From Draconibacterium aestuarii (lineage in GTDB: Bacteria; Bacteroidota; Bacteroidia; Bacteroidales; Prolixibacteraceae), in NCBI GenBank assembly GCA_026671195.1, contig JAPOHD010000027.1, forward strand, positions 496,001-560,000: a stretch of DNA of 64,000 nt. The letters run 5' to 3'. Made by a program: the position numbers and the translations under genes. Position 1 is the first letter of the stretch. Each line of letters starts with the position of its first letter. Positions 35,722 through 43,729 of the stretch are shown here, piece by piece. The notes below the pieces were generated by a model that saw only the letters and a list, made by a program, of their open reading frames with translations, did not search any database and had not been told where the DNA came from.

Positions 35722-36726
35722 TTATACTTCTTGCTTCTTAAAATATTCCAACTTTCCTGTCAGCGCAATATCCCGAACTTTATCTATTAATGCCATTTTC
35801 TGTTCTTCCGAAAGTTTGGCAAATGATCGGGCTAAAGCCACTTTTTCGCGCATAAAAGTTGCATTTTCATTTCCCGAAATCAACACTGTAACCGGAAGCG
35901 ACCATACAAAGTGCAAAGCTTCTTTTATACTCAGGTAATTTGGAATTAATGGATCTTCAGAAGTCCAGTTTGCTTTTTCTTTTTTTGCAAAAAAACGTCC
36001 GTCAGCTAACGATTTTATCGAAAGAATTCCCATGTTTCTGTCCAGTGCTTTTTGCATAACATTCTCTTTAAAACTGAAATACGAAGCATCAAGTACATTA
36101 ACGGGCATTAGAACAGTATCAAAAATATCACTTTCTTTTGTGTGTTCGAGCATGCGTGTGTGGGCAAACGGATTTTGGTGCCCGGTAAATCCAAGGTATT
36201 TTACTTTTCCTTGCTGTTTGGCTTTTAGTAAAACATCCAGTACTCCTTCTGCAATGCGGTTGTCAACATCTTGTGGTGTTACAATGGAGTGTACCTGGTA
36301 TAAATCGATTTGATCCACTTTTAATCTGCGTAACGAACCTTCCAAATGCTCCTGAACAGTTTTTGCATTTTTTCCGGTTGACTTCGTCATCAGAAAAACC
36401 AAGTCGCGGTATTTGGGAGTAAGATATTTCCCGTAGCGCTCTTCGCTAATGCCCTGCGAGTAACTTTCGGCCGTGTCGAAAAAACGAACCCCGCCTTCAA
36501 GGGCAGCTTCAATAACTTCCTGTGCATCTCTTTCAGTGGTCCATCCCACATGGTATCCACCGGTACCGAGCATGGTTACATATTCGCCTGTTCTCCCAAG
36601 TTTTCTTTTCGGTAAAACTTCACCAAGGCGGTCGCTTGTTAATTCTCTTGCAAAAGTTGTATTTGCCAATGAAATTCCGGCTGTTGCACCAGCCAATGAT
36701 TTTAAGAATGTTCTTCTGTCTGACAT
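35722..36726 (-). CDS. Tat-exported aldo/keto reductase
   Basis: About 334 residues from MSDRRTFLKSLAGATAGISL, a twin-arginine signal peptide; the frame is open to 36783 but the extension has no signal features. The TIM-barrel AKR fold shows the catalytic Asp/Tyr region FFDTAESYSQG, a Lys in LMTKSTGKN, and LDQIDLYQVHS-like strand 4 (KVDQIDLYQVHSI). Members reduce carbonyls with NADPH. Export by Tat suggests a periplasmic sugar- or aldehyde-reducing role. It is divergent from deoC. Confidence 0.88.
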   Translation of the reverse strand: MSDRRTFLKSLAGATAGISLANTTFARELTSDRLGEVLPKRKLGRTGEYVTMLGTGGYHVGWTTERDAQEVIEAALEGGVRFFDTAESYSQGISEERYGKYLTPKYRDLVFLMTKSTGKNAKTVQEHLEGSLRRLKVDQIDLYQVHSIVTPQDVDNRIAEGVLDVLLKAKQQGKVKYLGFTGHQNPFAHTRMLEHTKESDIFDTVLMPVNVLDASYFSFKENVMQKALDRNMGILSIKSLADGRFFAKKEKANWTSEDPLIPNYLSIKEALHFVWSLPVTVLISGNENATFMREKVALARSFAKLSEEQKMALIDKVRDIALTGKLEYFKKQEV

Positions 36727-36818
36727 AATAATGTGGTTGAAATTTACTATATAAGATACGGATAAATGAGAAAATGTTACCATATTTAAAAGAAAATATA
36801 AAAATTAGCCTAAATCAA

Positions 36819-37532
36819 ATGAATAAAACACATGGACTTGCAAAAATGATTGATCATTCAATTCTTCACCCCACAATGACAGATGAGGACTTAAGGCGTG
36901 AGTGCAATGTGGCGCTAAAATATAATGTGGCTTCGGTTTGTGTTAAACCTTATGCGGTAAAACTGGCGGCAGATTTATTAAAAGGAAGCAATGTGTTGGT
37001 AGGATGTGTGATTGGTTTTCCGGCTGGCAATTCTGCGATAAAAGTAAAAGTGTACGAAACAGAAACGGCTTGTGCCGATGGTGCTGTTGAGATTGATATG
37101 GTTATAAATATTGGAAAGGCGCTTCAGGGCGACTGGAAATATATTGAAGAAGAAATTGATGCTGTTACTAACGCTTGCCATCAAAATAGTGCGATAGTGA
37201 AGGTAATTTTCGAAACCGACTACATCACAAGGAAAGAAGATATTCAGAAACTCTGTGAAATCTGCACGGAAGTAGGCGCCGACTATGTAAAAACGTCGTC
37301 GGGTTTTGGTTTTGTTAAAGGAGAAGATGGTAAATACGCGTATACGGGGGCTACAATAGAGAATCTGAAATTAATGCGGGCAAGCAGCGGGCCACATGTA
37401 AAAGTAAAGGCTGCTGGAGGAGTAAGGTCTTTAGATGGATTACTTGCCGTACAAGAAGCAGGTGCTGCGCGTTGTGGCGCTACGGCAACCAGTTTAATAA
37501 TGGAAGATGCAATAGCCCGGTTTGGAGCATAG
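36819..37532 (+). CDS. deoC: Deoxyribose-phosphate aldolase
   Basis: 237 residues from MNKTHGLAKMIDHSILHPTM; an upstream ATG at 36774 adds an atypical N-terminus. DIGKAL-like DMVINIGKAL, KVIFETDYI and the Schiff-base Lys segment YVKTSSGFG are the DeoC signatures, and KAAGGVRS provides the phosphate-site lysine. It splits 2-deoxyribose 5-phosphate into glyceraldehyde 3-phosphate and acetaldehyde. The ribokinase gene follows 60 nt downstream, so the two probably handle (deoxy)ribose together. Confidence 0.94.
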   Translation: MNKTHGLAKMIDHSILHPTMTDEDLRRECNVALKYNVASVCVKPYAVKLAADLLKGSNVLVGCVIGFPAGNSAIKVKVYETETACADGAVEIDMVINIGKALQGDWKYIEEEIDAVTNACHQNSAIVKVIFETDYITRKEDIQKLCEICTEVGADYVKTSSGFGFVKGEDGKYAYTGATIENLKLMRASSGPHVKVKAAGGVRSLDGLLAVQEAGAARCGATATSLIMEDAIARFGA

Positions 37533-37592
37533 TATCTCATCCGGATCCATAATTTTTATTATTGCAGAATGGCCAACAAAAACAATTACAAG

Positions 37593-38486
37593 ATGAAAAA
37601 GATAGTAGTAATTGGCAGTTCCAATATTGATTTAATTATGAAAATGAATCGTTTGCCTGAGAAAGGGGAGACCGTTACCGGTGCTGAGTTTTTTCAGGTT
37701 TATGGAGGGAAAGGTGCCAATCAGGCGGTGGCTGCTGCCCGTGCTGGAGGGAATGTTGCTTTTATCAGTTGTGTGGGAGAGGATGCATATGCCTCGCAAA
37801 TGATTCAACAATTTAAAGATAATGGTATTGACACGAGCTTTGTATTTAGAGAAACAGGTATGCCAAGCGGACATGCATTGATTATGATTGGAGGGCAGGG
37901 GGAGAATTATATTTCAGTTGCTCCGGGGGCAAACGACTTGCTTGGTCCGGAGAAAATAAATGAAGCACTTCCGATAATCAATGAAGCAGAAATGATTGTA
38001 TTGCAATATGAGATTCCGCGCAAAACATTGACGCATATTATTAATATTGGAAATGAGAAAAATATACCAATATTGTGGAATTTTGCACCGGCTCAGGAAT
38101 TTGATTTCTCCTATTTCTCAAGGATTAATATTTTGGTATTGAATGAAACAGAGGTTGGTTACCTTGCAAAAATGCAGGTTGAAAATGAAGATGAGGCTGA
38201 AAATGCAGCCAAAACTTTAATTGAAAGGGGAGTTGAAAAGGTTATAATCACTCGTGGGGCTGAAGGTGCTTTTGTTTTGACAGAACATGAAAAAGTACGT
38301 ATTTCTTCATACAGAGTTGATGCAGTAGATACAACTGCAGCAGGAGATACGTTTTGCGGAGCGCTAGCTGTTGCATTAATTGAAGGTAGTTCGCTTAAGC
38401 ACGCCCTGGAGTTTGCCAGTGCGGCAGCAGCTATTTCTGTAACTCGTTTGGGGCGCAATCCTCGGTTCCTTCTCGATCTGAAATAG
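37593..38486 (+). CDS. rbsK: Ribokinase (PfkB family)
   Basis: About 297 residues from MKKIVVIGSSNIDLIMKMNRLP; an in-frame ATG at 37569 could add eight residues. The substrate-binding motif GGKGANQAVAAARAGG lies near the N-terminus, and DTTAAGDTFCGALAVAL near the C-terminus contains the catalytic Asp and anion hole. It phosphorylates ribose or deoxyribose, feeding the adjacent DeoC. Confidence 0.92.
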   Translation: MKKIVVIGSSNIDLIMKMNRLPEKGETVTGAEFFQVYGGKGANQAVAAARAGGNVAFISCVGEDAYASQMIQQFKDNGIDTSFVFRETGMPSGHALIMIGGQGENYISVAPGANDLLGPEKINEALPIINEAEMIVLQYEIPRKTLTHIINIGNEKNIPILWNFAPAQEFDFSYFSRINILVLNETEVGYLAKMQVENEDEAENAAKTLIERGVEKVIITRGAEGAFVLTEHEKVRISSYRVDAVDTTAAGDTFCGALAVALIEGSSLKHALEFASAAAAISVTRLGRNPRFLLDLK

Positions 38487-38532
38487 AAACCTTCCTGAAA
38501 AATTATTCTGAAAAATAAATTTAATTGTAGTG

Positions 38533-38574
38533 AAGCTTATTGCAGAGAGTGATAATCATGCAAAAAATAAGCTT
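38533..38574. terminator. Hairpin between rbsK and the phosphatase operon
   Basis: AAGCTTATT (38533-38541) pairs with AATAAGCTT (38566-38574) around a 24-nt loop, between convergent stops at 38486 and 38583. A-rich and T-rich flanks make a bidirectional terminator possible, though the loop is long. Confidence 0.45.
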
Positions 38575-38582
38575 TAGACCGG

Positions 38583-41267
38583 TTAGTCGTCATCATCGTC
38601 GTCTTTCCCGCTGTATTTTGCCGGATATGGTTCTTTGCCTTTTTCTGCAAACCAAACAATACGGTTAAATAAGGCGTCGTTACCGGAATCAACACGGTCG
38701 AATTGTGGGTACATACTTTTTTTCGCATAGTGTAAGGCTTGACCTTTTAGCTGCGATAAATCCTTATTCATTTCATCCAGAGGTATTTGGTTTGTAACTG
38801 AAACATACGAACTGTTATCAGCTACATTTGTAAAACAATCAAACATGGGCATGGCTGTGGCATCCTGAATGTTCATTGGAGGAATGCCTAAAATCTGTTC
38901 AATGGTTCGTATCATTGATACCTGATTGTAGTTGGTATGGTTGGTTTTATTAAATCGCGTATACGGACTGGCCACCAAACCGACGGTGCGATAAGCCGAA
39001 ACGTGATCCCAGCCGGCCTGCGAATCGTCTTCGGTAACAAAAATGGCAGTATTTTCCCAGAAACGGCTGTTTGAAATAGCTTCGATAATTTGCCCCAGAG
39101 CCAGATCATTGTCGGCAACCATTGCCCGTGGCGTTGGAAATCCGGGTCGTGTTCCGGCGGTGTGGTCGTTTGGTAAAGCAACTATTATCAGTTCAGGCCA
39201 CTGATCGCCCGGCTGTTGCTCGTATTGATGTAGCTCGTCAATAAATGTTTTGGCACGCAATACATCCGGAAATTTATGGCTGTCGTAGCCCGGATAGTTT
39301 TGGCTTAATATATTTTTAACCGGATCGATGGTGGTTTTATTCCGGAACTCTACTTTCTCTCCATTCTTAAACTGATTGTAAATCGATTCCCAGGTTGCAT
39401 TTTTATCGAACTCAGGGACACAGGCTTCGCCGTATATCCGAACGCTTTTCCCGTGCCTCAGAGCATTGTCCCAAATAAAACCGGTAGGCGCATAAACCAG
39501 TGCATCTTCCTGTACGTGCGGATAACTTCGGAACCAGCCGCGTACATTCTTTTCAATATAATCGGTAACAATTGCCATGTCGGTCCATTGATGCCCTTCT
39601 GCCGATGATTTCCCGGCCACATGAAAATTGTCTAGTAACAAAAAATCCTCAGTAAGTTTATGGGTATTGGGAGTAACTTCTGCTCCAAAAATACATAGCG
39701 AAGAGTCGCCATCTCCGGCTTTTACATCACCCAATAGCTGGTCATAGGTACGATTCTCTTTTATAATGTACACGACATGTTTAAAAACTGAAGGCTCACC
39801 AATTCGGGTGGGTACCGGCACCGGATCGACGTTTTCTCGGGGCATTTCTTTTGAAAGTGCAACCCGGAAAAACTGGTTGGTTTCTTTCACGCGTTCCGTA
39901 TATCTTTTAAGCTGATTTTTATCGGGAACCGGAATTATTGAAACCGATGCCATTTGGTGGTGGCTGTTGTACACCTTTGTTCCGGTTTCTTCCAAAATTC
40001 GGGGAATTCGTGCACCTTCCGCTTCAATGTTTGCCACATACAACAGTTTGTCGCTGTACACACAAACCGCTCCGGGATAGGCTCCTGTAGGAATAAAACC
40101 CGCTACTTTACTTGCGTTGCTTTTTGAGGCAAACGAAGTTGCATCTCCCAAATCGACCACAGCTATTGCATTGTCCATTCCCACGGCTACATAAAGTGTT
40201 TTGCCGTCGCTCGAAATACCTAATCCATTGGGTGAATCTCCAAAATATGGATTTTGCTCGTGTCCGAGTTTAACAGGAATTGTTTCAACCACTGCATCGG
40301 TTTTTGTATTGATTACCGAAATGGCATCGCTGTTAGCATTGGCCACATATATATAGTTTTCATCCGGGCTTGGAATAATATCATTCGGGTGCAGTCCCAC
40401 AATAATTTCGTTTAATAAAGTGCCATTGGCTGGGTTAAATACAGAGACTGATCCTTCACGTGTGGCCCCTGTTTCCGGATCAACCTTAGCTTTTCCCCAC
40501 GGAACACCTGCTACATTCTTGTCATTTTCGTCGGGAACCGAACCTGCCCAGTTGGTTACGTATAATTTTCCATTGGCTTTGTTAATACCAAATGGTGCAA
40601 CTCCTGTAGCTGCTTTCCAAACAATTTCTCCGGTATTCAGATCAATTTTTTTAAGTGTGTTGTTTCCATTTAAAACAACATAGATAAAATGTTCTCCATT
40701 TTCTTCTGAAACGATAAGTTCATTGGCCAGCGAATTTCTGGCAGGCGGAACCGCATCTAGAATAAATGTTTTGTCGATCTCCAGTTTTCGCTTTCGCCAG
40801 TTTGCACTTACTACATACGATTTACCTCCATTTCCGGCGGCACTCCAAATAAGTTTGTAATCATTGTCTGTTTTATGCCAGGTAATTCCCGAAAAAGTAT
40901 TTATCACTTTTGCTCCTCCAAAATAGCTGCTCAATACAAACCGGTGCACTATTTTTTTTGTTCTGGCAGAAATGACAACTATTGAATAGCGTCCTTCAAC
41001 GGCAATCCATTTCCCATCGGGCGACGCCGCACAATCCAATGCATGATTTTCCAGTTCTTCGTCGCCAAAATAAACTTGCTGACCTGCCGGATCAATCCAG
41101 CGGTTAAAAGGCATTAAAACGGGGAGCTGGTCGCCCGCCAGTGTTTGTCCTTCATAGTCGCTTAAATGTTTGTCCTGTTTTGCCTTTTCTATATTGGTTT
41201 GGGCTTCACCTGAAAAGACAGATAAAGTGAGGAATAAGAAAAATGACAGCCGGAATAAATTTTTCAT
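38583..41267 (-). CDS. YncE-type propeller fused to alkaline-phosphatase-superfamily phosphoesterase (1)
   Basis: 894 residues with a signal peptide (MKNLFRLSFFLFLTLSVFSGEA). Residues about 60-430 form YVTN/YncE beta-propeller blades (YIYVANANSDAISVINTKTD, LYVAVGMDNAIAVVDLGD). The second half is a PF04185-type phosphoesterase: IKENRTYDQLLGDV holds the candidate metal/nucleophile Thr, and ENTAIFVTEDDSQAGWDHVSAYR the second metal site. The C-terminus is a run of six Asp (SGKDDDDDD). It is expected in the periplasm or on the surface, cleaving phosphomono- or diesters. It is the last gene of the operon and a paralogue of the 43730-46528 gene. Confidence 0.87.
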   Translation of the reverse strand: MKNLFRLSFFLFLTLSVFSGEAQTNIEKAKQDKHLSDYEGQTLAGDQLPVLMPFNRWIDPAGQQVYFGDEELENHALDCAASPDGKWIAVEGRYSIVVISARTKKIVHRFVLSSYFGGAKVINTFSGITWHKTDNDYKLIWSAAGNGGKSYVVSANWRKRKLEIDKTFILDAVPPARNSLANELIVSEENGEHFIYVVLNGNNTLKKIDLNTGEIVWKAATGVAPFGINKANGKLYVTNWAGSVPDENDKNVAGVPWGKAKVDPETGATREGSVSVFNPANGTLLNEIIVGLHPNDIIPSPDENYIYVANANSDAISVINTKTDAVVETIPVKLGHEQNPYFGDSPNGLGISSDGKTLYVAVGMDNAIAVVDLGDATSFASKSNASKVAGFIPTGAYPGAVCVYSDKLLYVANIEAEGARIPRILEETGTKVYNSHHQMASVSIIPVPDKNQLKRYTERVKETNQFFRVALSKEMPRENVDPVPVPTRIGEPSVFKHVVYIIKENRTYDQLLGDVKAGDGDSSLCIFGAEVTPNTHKLTEDFLLLDNFHVAGKSSAEGHQWTDMAIVTDYIEKNVRGWFRSYPHVQEDALVYAPTGFIWDNALRHGKSVRIYGEACVPEFDKNATWESIYNQFKNGEKVEFRNKTTIDPVKNILSQNYPGYDSHKFPDVLRAKTFIDELHQYEQQPGDQWPELIIVALPNDHTAGTRPGFPTPRAMVADNDLALGQIIEAISNSRFWENTAIFVTEDDSQAGWDHVSAYRTVGLVASPYTRFNKTNHTNYNQVSMIRTIEQILGIPPMNIQDATAMPMFDCFTNVADNSSYVSVTNQIPLDEMNKDLSQLKGQALHYAKKSMYPQFDRVDSGNDALFNRIVWFAEKGKEPYPAKYSGKDDDDDD

Positions 41268-41481
41268 CTTACCAGTATTTTAGATTTTTGCAGAATTCGA
41301 TTATGCCTTTAGAGATAAACCTTCCATTATTGTGTCCCCTGGTAGGTTCATATCTTTTGCCATACTTTTTTGAATATTATCAACACTCAAAAAGTGGGAA
41401 TGTTTTACCAATTAAATTTACAATTAATTGTAGAACGTGGCAGAACCGGTAAAAGATTTCATTCGAAACGATTCATACCTT

Positions 41482-43725
41482 TTATACTTCGAATTGAATA
41501 GTTACCCAAAATGACCGGCCATAGCCGTCAACTCCGGACCCATGAATTCGATAAGCCTGGTTAAAAAGATTCTGTAACCCGGCATTAATTGAGATTTTAT
41601 CCCATGAATATCCGGCTTTTAAATTTAAAATGTTCCAGCCCGGTGTTCCTCCTTCCGGTATGCGGTGGTCGTCAATGTCGCCATCTGAAAGCCGGTCTTG
41701 TTTTGCCGCAAATAAGAACTCAGCTTCTCCAAAAATTGCCGACAGCGAATACTGTAACGCGAGTTTGCCATTTAAGGGCGGAATACGGCGCATGGGTGCA
41801 TCGTTTTCAAGATTTTTGCCGTAAAGCCACGTCAGATTATTCACAAACGTAAGTTGTCGGTTGAATTGAAATCCAGATTCAAACTCAATTCCGAAGATAT
41901 TCGAACGGGCCACATTTGCCTTCTGATAAACACGTTCTCCGTCGATATATTCTTCTCCATTGTAGGTCGATTCTATTCTTACAATTTGATCTTTTAGACA
42001 TGTGTTAAAGGCTGTTGCCGCCATTGAGAATTTTTCGGACGACTTTTTATAACCGCCTTCAACGGTGATTGATTTTTCGGGTGACAGATCGGTTGAAGGG
42101 ATTTCAATTCCATAATCAAACGAACCAAACGAACTGATGTCGTTTATGTTGGGAGCACGGAAAGCTGAGTGAGCAGATAGTATAAAATGTTGAGTTGGTG
42201 CGGTAAAATACTGGAACGAAATATTACCAACCAGCGAGCTGGGTGTAAGTGTTACTTTTCCAAATTCGTCATCAGTAGAACGGATTTGAAACGTATTAAA
42301 ACGGCCGCCGAAAGTAACCTGAAGTTTATTGTGTTTTAGGGTGTGCTGGCTAAACAATCCAAAGTTCTTCATCGAGGAATTGTCGGGGTAAAGTCCACGG
42401 GATATGATTTCATCACTTGTCTCCAGGTCTGTTACTGTTTTCCCCGAATTCACGTTGTCAGAATAAAATTCTGCACCTGAAACGGCCTCCCAAATTTTGC
42501 TGATTGAGGAATAATTTTCAAAAGAGATCCCGTTGGTTTTAACTGCATCATTTTCGAGTGTGTAGGTCGTGGAATTCTCCTTTTGTTTTTTCCTGGTTTC
42601 ATCGGAATATTGGTTCGACAGGGTAAGTTTTACCTTTCGGATCCATTTATTTTCGCTGTAATGTTCCACTTTTGCATACGAAAGCCTGTGAATCTGCAGA
42701 TCGTACTTATAGATTTGGTAACCTCGCTGAGCTACCTGATCGTAACGTCCCACGTTGTTTTGACGGAGGTACTGGAAAGCAGAGGTTATTTGCCAGCTTT
42801 CGGCAAACCGCACCTTTGCTTTCAGGTTTACGCCGTTTTCATCATAACCCGAAGGGCGCTCATAACCCAACGAACCGCCGGCATAAATATCTCCGAAATC
42901 CTTATAATGGGCATTTCCTGAAATAGCAAAGTTTTTCGATGCGTAGCTGACCTCTCCTGTGCCGGATTTTTCCATGCCTTTATTCATGTATTTAACTTGT
43001 CCTTTGCCACCAAAACGCGATTCGCCGGAGGTGTATTGAGGTGTTCGGGTGAGTACGTTTATTGCGCCGCCCAAAGCATCGCTGCCATACATTACCGAGC
43101 CTTTCCCGCGGATTACTTCCACCCGGTCAACCGAAAAAACATCAATGGTGTTAAAATACTGGTTGGGACCATACCGAAAGGTTGCATTGTTCAGCCTGAT
43201 TCCATCAATTAATAGCAGTGTCTGGTTGCCGGTAAGTCCGCGCACAAAAGGCGAACCTCCTCCGTGATTGGTTTTTTGCATCCAAACGCCGGTGGCGCCA
43301 ATTAAAGCTTCTGCCATCGATCGTGGAGCGTTGTTTTTCAATTCCTGATTCGTGATTACCGAAACCGCATCAGGCGATTGAAGAGATAAAAGTTCGTTTC
43401 TTGAGGCAGTGACCACAATACTTCTGTTTAGCTGTATTGATCCGGGATGAAGTTGAATAGTAATATTTTTGTTTCCTGTTACTCCAATTTCCTGAGTCTC
43501 ATATCCTACACACGAAATATAGAGTGTGGTATTTTGTCCTTCCGGAAGGGCAAGAGAAAAATGTCCGTTTTGATCGGAAACTGTTCCGAGAGGTGAGTTT
43601 TTTACCGAAATATTTACATTTGCAATCGGAGTGTTGGTTTCTGTATTTAATATAATACCCTCAACAGGTTGTGAAAAAAGCTGCATTGTTGAAAATGCAG
43701 CTATAATTATCAGTACTATTTTCTT
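41482..43725 (-). CDS. TonB-dependent outer-membrane receptor with carboxypeptidase-like domain
   Basis: About 747 residues from MKKIVLIIIAAFSTMQLFSQ. A short carboxypeptidase-D-like module (about 20-100) precedes the plug (SIVVTASRNELLSLQSPDAVSVIT, RGKGSVMYGSDALGGAINV), and the barrel ends RSFWVTIQFEV. It is shorter than SusC and lacks a SusD partner, so it resembles siderophore/haem/cobalamin-type receptors. Its ATG lies 4 nt after the stop of the upstream phosphoesterase, so it belongs to the phosphatase operon. The ligand is unknown; a phosphorylated or metal-chelated compound is plausible. Confidence 0.9.
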   Translation of the reverse strand, partial: KKIVLIIIAAFSTMQLFSQPVEGIILNTETNTPIANVNISVKNSPLGTVSDQNGHFSLALPEGQNTTLYISCVGYETQEIGVTGNKNITIQLHPGSIQLNRSIVVTASRNELLSLQSPDAVSVITNQELKNNAPRSMAEALIGATGVWMQKTNHGGGSPFVRGLTGNQTLLLIDGIRLNNATFRYGPNQYFNTIDVFSVDRVEVIRGKGSVMYGSDALGGAINVLTRTPQYTSGESRFGGKGQVKYMNKGMEKSGTGEVSYASKNFAISGNAHYKDFGDIYAGGSLGYERPSGYDENGVNLKAKVRFAESWQITSAFQYLRQNNVGRYDQVAQRGYQIYKYDLQIHRLSYAKVEHYSENKWIRKVKLTLSNQYSDETRKKQKENSTTYTLENDAVKTNGISFENYSSISKIWEAVSGAEFYSDNVNSGKTVTDLETSDEIISRGLYPDNSSMKNFGLFSQHTLKHNKLQVTFGGRFNTFQIRSTDDEFGKVTLTPSSLVGNISFQYFTAPTQHFILSAHSAFRAPNINDISSFGSFDYGIEIPSTDLSPEKSITVEGGYKKSSEKFSMAATAFNTCLKDQIVRIESTYNGEEYIDGERVYQKANVARSNIFGIEFESGFQFNRQLTFVNNLTWLYGKNLENDAPMRRIPPLNGKLALQYSLSAIFGEAEFLFAAKQDRLSDGDIDDHRIPEGGTPGWNILNLKAGYSWDKISINAGLQNLFNQAYRIHGSGVDGYGRSFWVTIQFEV

Positions 43726-43729
43726 CATC

